A stretch of 64,000 nt of DNA from Bacteroidota bacterium (GCA_947448725.1 CANFOM010000006.1:62001-126000), one strand, 5' to 3'; positions 44,013 through 54,470 are shown, numbered from the stretch's first letter. Made by a program: numbers and translations. The notes: generated by a model not told the origin, from the sequence alone.

Positions 44013-46169
44013 TTACTCTAAAGCATAAGCAACATAAGCATCCCCCGATTTAGTGCCTAATTTACCGCCTCCACAGGCTATAACTACATATTGTTTGCCC
44101 TTATAACTATACACAGTGGGTGTTGCAAAGCCTGGTGCTGGTAAAGTGGTTTCCCAAAGTAACTTGCCATTATTTTTATTAAACGCTCTAAACTTACCAT
44201 CTCTAGTAGCCGCTATAAACAAAACCCCACCTGCGGTAACTACTGGTCCACCATAATTTTCGGTTCCTGAATGAATGCCTTTAGCAAGTAATTCAGGATA
44301 ATCCCCTAAAGTATCTTTCCATATAATTTTTCCTGTATTTAAATTAATAGCATTCAATGTTCCCCAAGGGGGTGTTACGGCAGGATAGCCTTCTTTGGTT
44401 AAAAATTTATTATACCCTGTTGAAGTATAAGGCATTTTCCAATAAGGGTCTTCCATTTTAATCGGAGGTGTATAAACCAATTTTTGCTTTTCTTTAATAT
44501 CCAGTACATAAGTAGAAAGCGCATCTACTTCTTCTTTTTTTAAGCGCTTAAAAGAGGGCATCATTCTTCTTCCACTTGCCAACAATTCACTAAAACTTGT
44601 TGTGGTATATTTTTTTTCTGCGCCAATAATTGTAGGATAATTACCCGAACCTTTTCTTTCTAATCCATGGCAGGCAGCACAATTATTCATGTAAATTCTT
44701 TTACCTGCCAATTCATTGGTCTCTTTTTTAGGTGCTTCATTTTTGTTTTCAATCATTGTTAATATCCAAGGCATTTCATTGGCATTGACATACAATACAC
44801 CAGTGGTCGGATCATATGCAGGCCCGCCCCATTCCGCACCGCCATCAAATCCTGGAAAAATAACAGTCCCTTTTTTGGAAGTAGGATTAAATATAAAACC
44901 AGAATTTACTTTTGATAATCTTACTTTGATATCTGCATATGAACTATCAGGTATAAAATGATTCAAATCTTTTTCCGTTAAAGATTGTCTCGCAAAGGGT
45001 TCTATAAAAGTAGGCCATGGTTGGGTGGGTGATAATTTTTCCCCTACCAATTCAGACTCATGTGGCACTGGCCTTTCTTCCACAGGATAAATGGGCTTAC
45101 CCGTAAGTCTATCTAATAAAAATATAAAACCCGACTTAGTAGGTTGCGCAACAGCTTCAATTTTTTTACCATCCTTAGTAATTGTAACTAAAGCCGGAGG
45201 CGTTGGTAAATCTCGGTCCCACACATCATGGTGTACCGTTTGAAAATGCCAGATTCTTTTTCCTGTAGCAGCATCCAAAGCCAATAAACTATTAGCAAAT
45301 AAATCATTCCCTAAACGCTTGCCTCCATAAAAATCATAAGAGGCAGACCCAATGGGTGCATAAACAATTCCCTTGGCTTCATCCATGCTAAACCCTGACC
45401 AGGCATTGGCTCCACCAATATGTTTCCATGCTTCTTTATCTTCCCAGCTTTCATATCCTACTTCACCAGGCTGTGGAATGGTATGAAATATCCAACGCAA
45501 TTTACCAGTGTGTACATCATAAGCTCTAATAAAACCAGGCGCTGCTGCTGCAATTTCATCTACTCTTGTGCTAAGAATAATTAAATCTTTATAAATAATT
45601 CCAGGACTAGTCATAGCAAGATATAAGTCTTGTACTCCTCGGCCTAAATCATTATGTAAATCCAATTTACCTGCATTGCCAAATTCTTTAATAGGCTTTC
45701 CTGTGATGGCATCTATACAATATAAATTAGACCCTACGCCATAAAACAATCTCTTTGTTTTATCATCTGCATAATAGGTAACTCCTCTACAAACATTCAT
45801 TGAAAAATAGCCAGCACCTTTATAATCATTGTTATTAATATCAAATGGATCAAAAATCCAATTTTGAATTCCTGAAGCTGCATTCAATGCAATTAATTTT
45901 AAAGTGGGGGACACAGCATACAATAAATCATTTACAACAATTGAATTAACCTGCATCTGGGTATGCTCACTTGTATCTCCTGTATGAAATTCCCAGGCTT
46001 TGGTTAAATGCATTACATTATTGGTATCAATTTCGGTCAGTCCCGAATACCTCCTATTTTCTTTACTTCCTCCATACACCTCCCATTTGCCTAATGAGGT
46101 GTTTTTTGTAGTACAAGAAATCATTAAAAAAATAAATAAAACAAAATGGAAGTAGTCAATTTTTTTCAT
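44013..46169 (-). CDS. PQQ-dependent dehydrogenase with heme c, lipoprotein
   Basis: A 718-residue quinoprotein: lipobox (LFIFLMISC), WEVYGGSKENRRYSGLTEI at the start, and repeated propeller blades such as GKLRWIFHTIPQPGEVGYESW and ALDAATGKRIWHFQTVHHDVWDRDLP, the signature of the membrane or periplasmic quinoprotein dehydrogenases. A CxxCH heme site (MNNCAACHGLERKG) lies near residue 495, inserted between blades. It oxidises a sugar or alcohol and passes electrons to the respiratory chain. No pqq biosynthesis genes are in the window, so PQQ may be taken up. Confidence 0.88.
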   Translation of the reverse strand: MKKIDYFHFVLFIFLMISCTTKNTSLGKWEVYGGSKENRRYSGLTEIDTNNVMHLTKAWEFHTGDTSEHTQMQVNSIVVNDLLYAVSPTLKLIALNAASGIQNWIFDPFDINNNDYKGAGYFSMNVCRGVTYYADDKTKRLFYGVGSNLYCIDAITGKPIKEFGNAGKLDLHNDLGRGVQDLYLAMTSPGIIYKDLIILSTRVDEIAAAAPGFIRAYDVHTGKLRWIFHTIPQPGEVGYESWEDKEAWKHIGGANAWSGFSMDEAKGIVYAPIGSASYDFYGGKRLGNDLFANSLLALDAATGKRIWHFQTVHHDVWDRDLPTPPALVTITKDGKKIEAVAQPTKSGFIFLLDRLTGKPIYPVEERPVPHESELVGEKLSPTQPWPTFIEPFARQSLTEKDLNHFIPDSSYADIKVRLSKVNSGFIFNPTSKKGTVIFPGFDGGAEWGGPAYDPTTGVLYVNANEMPWILTMIENKNEAPKKETNELAGKRIYMNNCAACHGLERKGSGNYPTIIGAEKKYTTTSFSELLASGRRMMPSFKRLKKEEVDALSTYVLDIKEKQKLVYTPPIKMEDPYWKMPYTSTGYNKFLTKEGYPAVTPPWGTLNAINLNTGKIIWKDTLGDYPELLAKGIHSGTENYGGPVVTAGGVLFIAATRDGKFRAFNKNNGKLLWETTLPAPGFATPTVYSYKGKQYVVIACGGGKLGTKSGDAYVAYALE

Positions 46170-46221
46170 AGGACGTTTATATAAGATATTTCAAATGTAA
46201 TTATTTTAATGCTTTACAGGG

Positions 46222-46238
46222 ATTCACTTAACGTGAAT
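46222..46238. promoter_or_regulatory. Short inverted repeat upstream of the PQQ dehydrogenase
   Basis: ATTCAC-TTAAC-GTGAAT lies 53 bases upstream of the dehydrogenase ATG and could be an operator or a hairpin. No promoter element is certain here. Confidence 0.3.
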
Positions 46239-46264
46239 TAAATACTCATAAGGCTACCTTAAAT

Positions 46265-46304
46265 TAATAAAAAATAGCCACCCGATGCACCCAGGATGGC
46301 TATT
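46265..46304 (-). terminator. Terminator after the persulfide dioxygenase gene
   Basis: On the minus strand an 11-bp stem with one mismatch (AATAGCCATCC / GGGTGGCTATT) is followed by TTTTTTATT. It lies 39 bases after the stop of the MBL-rhodanese gene. Confidence 0.8.
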
Positions 46305-46342
46305 ATACAAGTATATTTTATAATTAGGGCTAACTACTTGAT

Positions 46343-47767
46343 TTATAGTAGTAAACTAGTAGGTAGGGAGTAGTCTGTTAACTTAAATTGTTTAGACTCT
46401 TTTAATTCTTTAAACCCGCCTTTGATGTCTATTAAGTTTTTAAAGCCGCGGGCTTTTAAAATAGAGATAAAAATCATGGAACGATAGCCACCTGCACAAT
46501 GAACATAGTAGGTTTTATCTTTATCGATGGAAGCCATACTTTCATTGATAAAATCAAGTGGCGCATTTTGTGCTCCAATAATATGTTCGCTTTTAAATTC
46601 AGAAGCTTTTCTTACATCTAAAATTGTCATTGCAGCATCATTGGATTTAATAGCAACCAATGCTTGCGTATCTATAGAACTAATATGATCTATTTCTTTG
46701 CCTGCTTTTACCCAAGCTTCAAATCCGCCTTCTAAAAAGCCGATGGTATAATCATAACCTACGCGCGCTAATCTGGTAATAATTTCCATTGCTCTTCCTT
46801 CTTCAGCGACCAATAATATTTTTTGTTTGATGTCTGGTATCATGGCCCCTACCCATGGCGCAAAACTTCCATCTATGCCAATATTAATAGAATTGGGAAT
46901 AAATCCTTTTGCAAATGTTTGTGCATCGCGCGTATCTAAAATTAAGGCGCTGGTTTCATTGGCTGCTACTTCAAAAGCTGCAGCACTTAGTGCCTGCTGT
47001 CCTCTTTCCAACACCTGGTCAATACTTTCATAGCCTTGAATATTCATCATTACATTTAATGGGAAATAGCCAGGAGGCGCTACCAGCCCATCTAATACTG
47101 CCGTAATAAATTCTTCTTTACTTAATTTTGGATCCAATGCATAATTGGTTTGTTTTTGATGCCCTAAGGTATCTTGGGTTTCTGTACTCATTTTTTTTCC
47201 GCAAGCACTTCCCGCACCATGCGCTGGATAAATAACAATCGAATCTGACAATGGCATTATTTTATTTTGCAAGGAATCAAATAAATAACCTGCTAAAATT
47301 TCTTGTGTAAGTTCTGATTTTATTTTTTGTGCTAAGTCCGGGCGACCCACATCTCCAATAAATAAAGTATCGCCACTAAATAAGGCTGTTTCTTTCCCTT
47401 GCTCATCTATCAATAAATAACAAGTGCTTTCCATCGTATGGCCTGGTGTATGCAACACTTTTATTTTAACTTTTCCTAGTGTGATTTCTTCCCCATCTTT
47501 GGCGGCATAAAATTCAAAAGCTGGCGCAGCATTCGGACCATAAACAATTTTAGCCCCCGTTTTTTTAGCGAGGTCGATATGCCCCGAAACAAAATCAGCA
47601 TGGAAATGTGTCTCTAAAACATATTTAATTTTTGCTTTGTCCAAAGCCGCTTTATGGATATAAGGTTGCACTTCTCTTAGTGGGTCAATTATGGCCACTT
47701 CGCCATCACTCATAATATAATAGGCCCCTTGTGCCAAACATCCCGTATAAATTTGTTCTACTTTCAT
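46343..47767 (-). CDS. Persulfide dioxygenase fused to two rhodanese domains (CstB-like)
   Basis: A 474-residue protein. The N-terminal metallo-beta-lactamase fold has THFHADFVSGH, HTPGHTMES and SGDTLFIGDVGRPDL, the ETHE1/persulfide dioxygenase pattern. Two rhodanese-like domains follow: the first (LILDTRDAQTFAKG) lacks an active-site Cys (AEEGRA), the second has it (YVHCAGGYRS). The family oxidises or moves sulfane sulfur from persulfides. The ORF-track start is a TTG; the ATG at 47767 (MKVEQIYTG) is preferred. Divergent from the TauE/YeeE genes. Confidence 0.9.
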   Translation of the reverse strand: MKVEQIYTGCLAQGAYYIMSDGEVAIIDPLREVQPYIHKAALDKAKIKYVLETHFHADFVSGHIDLAKKTGAKIVYGPNAAPAFEFYAAKDGEEITLGKVKIKVLHTPGHTMESTCYLLIDEQGKETALFSGDTLFIGDVGRPDLAQKIKSELTQEILAGYLFDSLQNKIMPLSDSIVIYPAHGAGSACGKKMSTETQDTLGHQKQTNYALDPKLSKEEFITAVLDGLVAPPGYFPLNVMMNIQGYESIDQVLERGQQALSAAAFEVAANETSALILDTRDAQTFAKGFIPNSINIGIDGSFAPWVGAMIPDIKQKILLVAEEGRAMEIITRLARVGYDYTIGFLEGGFEAWVKAGKEIDHISSIDTQALVAIKSNDAAMTILDVRKASEFKSEHIIGAQNAPLDFINESMASIDKDKTYYVHCAGGYRSMIFISILKARGFKNLIDIKGGFKELKESKQFKLTDYSLPTSLLL

Positions 47768-47815
47768 AATTATCAATTAACCTTTCAAAGTTGCCTTATA
47801 AAATTAGCAAATACC

Positions 47816-47829
47816 GTGACAAAAATCAC
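47816..47829. promoter_or_regulatory. Crp/Fnr-like palindrome in the sulfur-module promoter
   Basis: GTGA-N6-TCAC (cgtgacaaaaatcact) matches the core spacing of Crp/Fnr-family operators. It lies between the divergent persulfide dioxygenase and TauE genes, about 50 bases upstream of the dioxygenase ATG. Confidence 0.4.
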
Positions 47830-47876
47830 TTTTAATAGAAAAATATAAATTTCTAATTGGATCCCTTAATAAAAAG

Positions 47877-47906
47877 CACTTAAGTGACAATTAGTACTTA
47901 AATTGT
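47877..47906. promoter_or_regulatory. Two adjoining palindromes upstream of the TauE gene
   Basis: CACTTAAGTG (47877-47886) is a perfect 10-base palindrome. It is followed by ACAATT-N8-AATTGT (47887-47906). They lie 36-66 bases before the TauE ATG and may be operator sites for a sulfur-responsive regulator, which is not encoded nearby. Confidence 0.4.
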
Positions 47907-47942
47907 AACTCGGTTTTCGGAGATTTGTTAAAAATTAATTAA

Positions 47943-48746
47943 ATGCATTTTCTAGGCTATCTCGCTTCAATACTTATCGGCATTTCTTTAGGGCTTATTG
48001 GGAGCGGAGGTTCCATTTTAACAGTTCCCGTATTGGTATATCTTTTTCAGGTTGAACCCTTACTAGCCACCACATATTCATTGTGTATTGTTGGCTTAAG
48101 TAGCATTGCTGGAGTTATTTCTCGATTAAAACAAAATTTAGTTGATTTTAAAACACTTTTTGTTTTTGGTATTCCTTCCATTGTTGGTGTCTTTTTAGCT
48201 AGAAAATTTTTACTGCCTAATATTCCAGAAGCTATGCATCTCACCAACAATATCCTGCTTACTAAAAGCCATTTTATTATGTTGTTTTTTGCTACCCTCA
48301 TGTTGGTATCTGCCTTGTCCATGATTATTGGAAAAAATAAAAAAGATCAAGAAGGGGTTATACCTATTTACGGATTTAGCTTGATGATTGTAGGATTCGG
48401 AGAAGGCTTATTAACCGGCATTGTTGGTGCAGGTGGTGGTTTTTTGATTATTCCAGCCCTAGTCATTTTAGCAAAATTGCCTATGAAAAAAGCAATCGCC
48501 TCCTCTTTGGTTATTATTAGTATTAAATCATTGGTTGGCTTTACAGGTGACTTATTCCATACGACTGTAGATTGGGCATTTTTATATAAAATTATTGTTT
48601 TAGCCACCCTCGGCATCATTACTGGCAATTACTTAAATAAGAAAATGGATGGGGCTAAGTTAAAAAAAGGATTTGGCGTATTTGTGCTTGGCATGTCCTT
48701 GTTCATTCTTATTGAACAATTTTTCTTTTCTAATTTAATCAAATAG
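47943..48746 (+). CDS. TauE/SafE family sulfite or sulfoacetate exporter
   Basis: A 267-residue membrane protein with eight or so membrane segments and the paired glycine-rich repeats of TauE/SafE: IGISLGLIGSGGSILTVPVL and EGLLTGIVGAGGGFLIIPALV. The family moves sulfite, sulfoacetate or other organosulfur anions. Its place beside the persulfide dioxygenase and YeeE genes suggests sulfite or thiosulfate handling. Confidence 0.88.
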   Translation: MHFLGYLASILIGISLGLIGSGGSILTVPVLVYLFQVEPLLATTYSLCIVGLSSIAGVISRLKQNLVDFKTLFVFGIPSIVGVFLARKFLLPNIPEAMHLTNNILLTKSHFIMLFFATLMLVSALSMIIGKNKKDQEGVIPIYGFSLMIVGFGEGLLTGIVGAGGGFLIIPALVILAKLPMKKAIASSLVIISIKSLVGFTGDLFHTTVDWAFLYKIIVLATLGIITGNYLNKKMDGAKLKKGFGVFVLGMSLFILIEQFFFSNLIK

Positions 48747-48752
48747 AACTTA

Positions 48753-48783
48753 TTGGGGAAATGATAGTAATCTACTATATTTG
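48753..48783 (+). promoter_or_regulatory. Promoter upstream of the YeeE/YedE pair
   Basis: A perfect -7 element TATATTTG at 48776-48783 has TTGG 19 bases upstream. The ATG at 48808 follows after 24 bases, so the YeeE pair may be transcribed from its own promoter as well as from the TauE unit. Confidence 0.5.
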
Positions 48784-48807
48784 TAGACTTATAAATATAG
48801 TTTTACT

Positions 48808-49383
48808 ATGAACGAACTCATCCAAACAATTTCTGCACCTTGGCCCTGGTATGTAGCTGGAACCCTAATAGGGCTTACAGTTCCCACTTTATTGATTATT
48901 GGGAATAAAACTTTTGGAATATCCTCCAATTTGCGTCATTTATGTGCCGCTTGTTTTCCTGCCAATATTACTTTTTTTAAATACGATTGGAAAAAGGAAA
49001 CTTGGAATCTATTTTTTGTTGTTGGTGTTATCATAGGTGCTTTTATTGCAACTCATTATTTATCCAACCCAACATTAATAAAAATCAATCCTGTCTTACA
49101 ACAAGAATTAGCCAAAGAGGGCATCACCGATTTTAAAAATTTATTACCTAAGGATCTTTTTAGTTTTGAAGCCCTTTTTACTTTAAGAGGTTTTATATTA
49201 ATGGTAGTAGGTGGATTTTTAGTAGGGTTTGGCACTAGATATGCCAATGGATGTACTTCGGGTCACTCTATCATGGGCTTAAGTAATTTACAATGGCCTT
49301 CCTTAGTAGCCACCATTTGTTTCATGATAGGAGGTTTTGTAATGACCAATTTTATATTGCCTTATATTTTACAATTAAAATAA
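48808..49383 (+). CDS. YeeE/YedE family sulfur-compound transporter, first subunit
   Basis: A 191-residue membrane protein with the characteristic [17 protein letters not shown] motif, in which the Cys is known in YeeE-type thiosulfate transporters to contact substrate. It is half the length of the full YeeE, the second half being encoded by the next gene 7 bases downstream. The pair probably imports thiosulfate or a related sulfur anion. Confidence 0.88.
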   Translation: MNELIQTISAPWPWYVAGTLIGLTVPTLLIIGNKTFGISSNLRHLCAACFPANITFFKYDWKKETWNLFFVVGVIIGAFIATHYLSNPTLIKINPVLQQELAKEGITDFKNLLPKDLFSFEALFTLRGFILMVVGGFLVGFGTRYANGCTSGHSIMGLSNLQWPSLVATICFMIGGFVMTNFILPYILQLK

Positions 49384-49390
49384 AATTATT

Positions 49391-49876
49391 ATGTCAGAGA
49401 ATAAAGAAATAACTAATTCAGATAAATCAATAGCACACAACAATTCTGCAAAAAAAGAAAATGGTAGAAGCTTAATTAAATACAGCTTGGTGGGCATTGT
49501 ATTTGGAATCGTTTTTGTAAAAGCAGAAATTATTTCTTGGTTTAGAATTCAAGAAATGTTTAAACTTCAAAGCTTTCATATGTATGGGGTCATTGGAACT
49601 GCGGTAGTAGTAGGTGCCCTATCTGTTGCACTCATCAAAAAATTTAAAATAAAAACTTTACAAAAAGAAGCCATCGTTATTACTAATAAACCCTTTACGA
49701 AAGGAAATATTTACGGAGGATTAGTTTTTGGTTTAGGTTGGGCTATGACAGGCGCCTGCCCTGGGCCATTGTTTGCTCAAATAGGCGCGGGTATTGGTTC
49801 TATAAGCATTGTGATAGTAAGTGCACTATTAGGCACTTGGACCTATGGCTATTTTAAAGAAAAGCTCCCACACTAA
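49391..49876 (+). CDS. YeeE/YedE family (DUF6691-type) second subunit
   Basis: A 161-residue protein with four membrane segments and the second Cys motif of the family, GLGWAMTGACPGPLFAQIGAG. With the preceding gene it forms the two-part YeeE/YedE transporter seen in many Bacteroidota next to MBL-rhodanese genes. The N-terminal 20 residues are polar and not a signal peptide. Confidence 0.87.
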   Translation: MSENKEITNSDKSIAHNNSAKKENGRSLIKYSLVGIVFGIVFVKAEIISWFRIQEMFKLQSFHMYGVIGTAVVVGALSVALIKKFKIKTLQKEAIVITNKPFTKGNIYGGLVFGLGWAMTGACPGPLFAQIGAGIGSISIVIVSALLGTWTYGYFKEKLPH

Positions 49877-49878
49877 TT

Positions 49879-50208
49879 TTATAGTGAAAATATCTGTTGC
49901 ATCAGCACCCACTTCTCTCCTGGTTTTGCTGTAGGCAATGCTTGTTGGTAATCCCATAACATTTGCTCCCATTGTACTACAATTTCATTATTGGCATCCA
50001 TAGCTGCTTTTTTCTCAAAACTAAAATCATTTCCCACTTCCATAATCATAAATAAACGATTGGCGACTCTGTAAATATCCATGACTTTAATATCAGCATC
50101 TTTAATAGATTTAATAATTTCTGGCCATACCACTTGATGGTACTGCTCATAAGCTGCAATTACTTGCGGATCGTCTTTCAAGTCTACTGCAAAACAATAT
50201 CTAATCAT
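49879..50208 (-). CDS. rhaM: L-rhamnose mutarotase
   Basis: A 109-residue protein matching RhaM: MIRYCFAVDLKDDPQVIAAYEQYHQVVWPEI, LFMIMEVGNDFSFEKKAAMDANN and VVQWEQMLWDYQQALP. The enzyme interconverts alpha and beta anomers of L-rhamnose (or L-fucose in relatives). No other rhamnose catabolic gene is in the window. It is 19 bases after the Gfo/Idh gene on the same strand and convergent with the YeeE pair. Confidence 0.87.
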   Translation of the reverse strand: MIRYCFAVDLKDDPQVIAAYEQYHQVVWPEIIKSIKDADIKVMDIYRVANRLFMIMEVGNDFSFEKKAAMDANNEIVVQWEQMLWDYQQALPTAKPGEKWVLMQQIFSL

Positions 50209-50227
50209 AGATTTTTATTTAACGTAA

Positions 50228-51205
50228 TTATTTATTATTGGCATATACAAAACTTTCCATTACCCGCATGGATTGTAAAGCATCCTCTGCACTACAAGGA
50301 TTTGGTCCTTGTCCCAAAAAATAAGGAACTATTTGGCTAATTAAATTTTGTTGATTGTGCATGGGTGGATCAAAATGAATGATTTTAGTTATGCCATCCT
50401 GCTCAAGGGTAATATCGTGCCCAAATACCGGAAATGAAATTTTTCCGCCGGTTCCTACAATTTCAAATACATCTTTAGCTTCCTCTTCGGCTGCACAAAA
50501 ACACCAATCCCCTTTAAATGGTATATCATGCTCTAAAAGCATGGTGCCTGTAACGGTATCTTCTGCTTCGTACAAACCAGCTTGATTGCTTGCCTTTCCT
50601 TGATAGGAAATGGCGCTGCCAAAAAAATAAAAAACTAAGTCCAATTGATGTGGCGCTAAATCATAAAAATAGCCAGCCCCCGCAACCTTAGGATCTATTC
50701 TCCAATTTTCATTTGGATTTAAATTGCCTCCTGCTTGTTTTAACATTTCAATGCGAACTCCAGTAATTTTTCCTATGGCTTTAGATTCAAGTAATTTTTT
50801 TACTTCTATAAATAAAGGCAATGCGCGACGATAATGCGCTATCACCATTTTAACTCCGCTTTGTTTCGAGAATGCTTCCATGCGCATACATGCAGCAACA
50901 TCCAATGCCATTGGCTTTTCTACATACACTGGCTTCCCTGCTTGCATGGCCGCTATAGCATACGCTTCATGAAATTTTGGTGGTGTAGCAATATAGACAG
51001 CATCTACTGCTGGGTGCTGAATTAATTCATTGGCATCCGTAAAATAATAAGGTACCTGATGTCTGTTTGCATAGTCTTTTACTTTTTGAGCATCTCTTCG
51101 CATCACAGCCACTAGCTTAGATCCTGGAACCTTATTAAAGGCAGGGCCACTTTTTACTTCAGTGACACTGCCGCATCCTATCATCCCCCAACGAATTGTA
51201 TTCAT
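50228..51205 (-). CDS. Gfo/Idh/MocA family oxidoreductase
   Basis: A 325-residue NAD(P)-dependent dehydrogenase. The Rossmann motif is IRWGMIGCGSVTEVKSGPAF, and the family EKP motif is in KPVYVEKPMALD. The C-terminal domain shows AGAGYFYDLAPHQLDLVFYFFG. The enzymes oxidise or reduce sugars or sugar acids; substrate not known. It may act with the mutarotase in sugar use. Confidence 0.88.
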   Translation of the reverse strand: MNTIRWGMIGCGSVTEVKSGPAFNKVPGSKLVAVMRRDAQKVKDYANRHQVPYYFTDANELIQHPAVDAVYIATPPKFHEAYAIAAMQAGKPVYVEKPMALDVAACMRMEAFSKQSGVKMVIAHYRRALPLFIEVKKLLESKAIGKITGVRIEMLKQAGGNLNPNENWRIDPKVAGAGYFYDLAPHQLDLVFYFFGSAISYQGKASNQAGLYEAEDTVTGTMLLEHDIPFKGDWCFCAAEEEAKDVFEIVGTGGKISFPVFGHDITLEQDGITKIIHFDPPMHNQQNLISQIVPYFLGQGPNPCSAEDALQSMRVMESFVYANNK

Positions 51206-51223
51206 TACCTATTTCATAAAAAA

Positions 51224-54200
51224 TTAATTTTCAACCCCTACAAAATTCCAATTGGCTTTTCTACAAGCTTCATTGAAATTTTTTATTTCATTCGCTAACA
51301 AATCTTGTTTTTGCTTTTCCAATAATATCCACTCTGCATGTAGCTCATCATAACGCTTTAATTGTCCTTCTGTTACATAAGGGATACTTGCACTTCCTTC
51401 TATTTCTCCTTTTAAGAATATAAAATTAGCGCTTAACTTATTGATAAAATTAATCACATCATCATTGCTTTGCGACTTGGGTTGAATTAAATTATCTTCC
51501 CAAGCTTTGATGATTTTATTAATTTCTTTAGCTTTTGCCGATAAGGAATCTAGCGCTTTATTTCCCTCTGCTCTTTTCGTAAATTGATTCAATTGATCCT
51601 GCACTTTACGCATTTGAACCACCGATACATGAATAGCTGAAACATCGTCTGATGCTAATTTTGATAAATGATCTTGTGCTTCAAATTCTGCCGCAGTGGC
51701 ATTAAATCTAGGATCGGCCAATACTTTGAATTTAGTAGTTTGTTCCTCTTCATTTATTTTTAGTCGAATGGTGTATTCGCCTGGAACTACTTTTCTTCCC
51801 GCATTACTTCCCTCTATGTATACGTTTTCTATAGAAGGTAAATTGGAATGGCGTAAATCCCATACAAATCTATTTAAACCATTTCTAAGTTCTACTTTTG
51901 GATCTCCGTCTTTGCTATTATTACTGGTTACTAAAGTTGGTTTTTCATTGTAAAAACTACGAATAACATTATTAGCTGCATCTACTATTTCAATGGTTAA
52001 TTTTTTAACTGAGTCTTTGTTTTGAATGTGATAATAAATAACCGCGCCGCTTGCAGGATTCACCATGGTAGTGTTTATCTTAATAGGATCTTCTTCTTCC
52101 TTAAACTGTCTGTCTAATGGACTTCCCATATTTAATCTGTATACATTGGTTACTGGCAATAAGGTAAATGCATTTTTTAAATTAGCGGCTGCTTTTCTTA
52201 GCGGAGCTAAATCATCTAAAATCCAAAAAGCTCTACCTTGTGTGGATGCCAATAATTTATCATGATGTAACTTTAAATCGGTGATGGCCACAATAGGTAA
52301 ATTTAATTGTACTTGTTTCCAATTAACACCACCATTGTAAGAGATATAAAATCCTGTTTCAGTTCCTGCATACAATAAATCTTTGATGGTATTATCTTCT
52401 CGCACTACTCTTACGAAAGCACCATAAGGAATTCCATCTACCAATTTGGTCCAAGTTTTACCATAATCGGTTGTCTTATACATCAATGGTGTGAAGTCAT
52501 TAAATTTATATTTTGTTACTGCGATATAGGCTGTTCCTTTATCAAATGGAGAAACTTCAATTGAATTCACTAATGCACCTTTCACCCCATCAGGAGTGAT
52601 ATTGGTCCAAGTAACCCCTCCATCTTTAGTGATGTTTACCAATCCATCATCACTTCCTGTATAGATAACGCCCTTCTCCTGTGGAGACTCTATCACATAA
52701 GCGATGGTGCAATAATTTTCTCCGCCTGCGCCTTCATTGGTATAAGGTGTTCCGCTCATACCCATTTTGGAAGTATCATGTGTAGTTAAATCTGGAGAAA
52801 TTGCTTTCCAAGATTTACCCATATCAGTTGTTTTGAATAAAATATTTCCTGCATGGTAATAAGCATCTTCATGCATGGATCTAACAATGGGTGCATTCCA
52901 ATTAAAACGATACTTCATGTCCTTGGGTTGCAAGGATTGATATTGTATGGGTGCTACCATCACACTTACTTCTTCATTTGTTTTGGTATCTAATACGCCA
53001 ATAGTCCCTTGATAAGATCCACCTAAAACATATCTTGGATTGTTGGGATCAAAGGCTATAAAAGCAGATTCACCTCCTGCACTTGCACTCCAATCACGAT
53101 CGGTAATACCCCATGAGGTAGTCTGGCTGGCAATTTTTACGCTACTATTGTCTTGTTGTCCACCATAAATATTAAATGGAAATAAATTGTCTGCGTTGAC
53201 TCTGTAAAATTGAGCGGTAGGTTGATTGTTTTGAGTACTCCATGTTTCCCCGCCATTAAAAGAAATTGCAGCCCCACCGTCATTGGAAACAATCATATTT
53301 TTATTATTCTTTGGATTGATCCACAATTGATGATAGTCGCCATGAGGTGCTCTAAAACTTTGCCAAGTCTTTCCACCATCTGTACTTTTCACAGCAGGAG
53401 AACTTAAAACATACACTGTATTTTCATCCACCGGATCTGCAATAGCTTCAATATAATACCAAGCACGTTGAACCAATCTGTGGTCTTTGCTAATTCTGTT
53501 CCATGATTTTCCTGCATCTTCAGAAACAAATAAACCACCTTGTTCTTTTTCTGAATCACTCTCTACCACTAAATAAATTTTATCTGAATTAGCTTGCGAA
53601 ACAGACACACTCATTTTACCTAATTCCTTAGGCAAGCCGTTTTGAATTTTTTCCCAAGTATCTCCACCATCTGTACTTTTATACAAACCACTTCCCTTAC
53701 CTCCACTTCTAACTTCCCATGGCAAACGACGATAGTCCCACATGGCAGCATATAAAATTCTAGGATTATTCATATCCATACTCAAATCCACACAACCTGA
53801 ATTATCATCCACAAATAAAGTTTTAGTCCAAGTTTTTCCACCATCCACCGATTTGTAAACGCCTCTTTCAGGACTTGCACCATGTATTGCACCTTGTGCA
53901 GCCACATAAACAATATCTGGATTGGTTGGATGTATTCGGATATTGGCTGTCTGTCTGGTTAATTCTAAACCTAAATGTTTCCAAGTTTTTCCTGCATCTG
54001 TACTTTTATAAATACCATCACCATAACTTGAGGTTACTCCTCTTGGAGGATGTTCTCCCATGCCCACATAAACTATATTAGGATCTGATGCAGCAACTGC
54101 AACAGCCCCTACTGATCCAGTTTTAAAATAACCATCAGAAACATTATTCCATGTTTGGCCTGCATCTTCTGTTTTCCAAATTCCACCGCCTGTAGTACCC

Positions 54201-54418
54201 ATATAATAAGTATACATATTTCCAGCAACCCCAATGGAAGTAACGGAACGACCTCCTCTCATGGGTCCCACATTTCTCCATAACAATGGTTTATAGTATT
54301 CGGTTTCATTAACTGTGTTCACTGTGCTTACTGGTTTCGAAGTTTCTTTTTTCTTTTGTGCAAAAACAATGGTAGGCAATAAAAAGAAAAATAAACTGCG
54401 TAAAATGATCTGTTTCAT
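51224..54418 (-). CDS. Exported BNR/sortilin-like beta-propeller protein
   Basis: A 1064-residue protein with a signal peptide ([13 protein letters not shown]). About eleven Asp-box motifs are visible: [62 protein letters not shown] and similar, the pattern of WD40/YVTN/BNR and VPS10 (sortilin-like) propellers. The C-terminal 250 residues form an Ig-like and helical end. These proteins are often annotated as glycosyl hydrolases, but no catalytic residues are certain here. It lies 18 bases before the Gfo/Idh gene in the same direction. Confidence 0.85.
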   Translation of the reverse strand: MKQIILRSLFFFLLPTIVFAQKKKETSKPVSTVNTVNETEYYKPLLWRNVGPMRGGRSVTSIGVAGNMYTYYMGTTGGGIWKTEDAGQTWNNVSDGYFKTGSVGAVAVAASDPNIVYVGMGEHPPRGVTSSYGDGIYKSTDAGKTWKHLGLELTRQTANIRIHPTNPDIVYVAAQGAIHGASPERGVYKSVDGGKTWTKTLFVDDNSGCVDLSMDMNNPRILYAAMWDYRRLPWEVRSGGKGSGLYKSTDGGDTWEKIQNGLPKELGKMSVSVSQANSDKIYLVVESDSEKEQGGLFVSEDAGKSWNRISKDHRLVQRAWYYIEAIADPVDENTVYVLSSPAVKSTDGGKTWQSFRAPHGDYHQLWINPKNNKNMIVSNDGGAAISFNGGETWSTQNNQPTAQFYRVNADNLFPFNIYGGQQDNSSVKIASQTTSWGITDRDWSASAGGESAFIAFDPNNPRYVLGGSYQGTIGVLDTKTNEEVSVMVAPIQYQSLQPKDMKYRFNWNAPIVRSMHEDAYYHAGNILFKTTDMGKSWKAISPDLTTHDTSKMGMSGTPYTNEGAGGENYCTIAYVIESPQEKGVIYTGSDDGLVNITKDGGVTWTNITPDGVKGALVNSIEVSPFDKGTAYIAVTKYKFNDFTPLMYKTTDYGKTWTKLVDGIPYGAFVRVVREDNTIKDLLYAGTETGFYISYNGGVNWKQVQLNLPIVAITDLKLHHDKLLASTQGRAFWILDDLAPLRKAAANLKNAFTLLPVTNVYRLNMGSPLDRQFKEEEDPIKINTTMVNPASGAVIYYHIQNKDSVKKLTIEIVDAANNVIRSFYNEKPTLVTSNNSKDGDPKVELRNGLNRFVWDLRHSNLPSIENVYIEGSNAGRKVVPGEYTIRLKINEEEQTTKFKVLADPRFNATAAEFEAQDHLSKLASDDVSAIHVSVVQMRKVQDQLNQFTKRAEGNKALDSLSAKAKEINKIIKAWEDNLIQPKSQSNDDVINFINKLSANFIFLKGEIEGSASIPYVTEGQLKRYDELHAEWILLEKQKQDLLANEIKNFNEACRKANWNFVGVEN

Positions 54419-54470
54419 AATAGCTATTTTAAAAGTTGATATACTGATTGGAAGGATCTAATTTAATACA

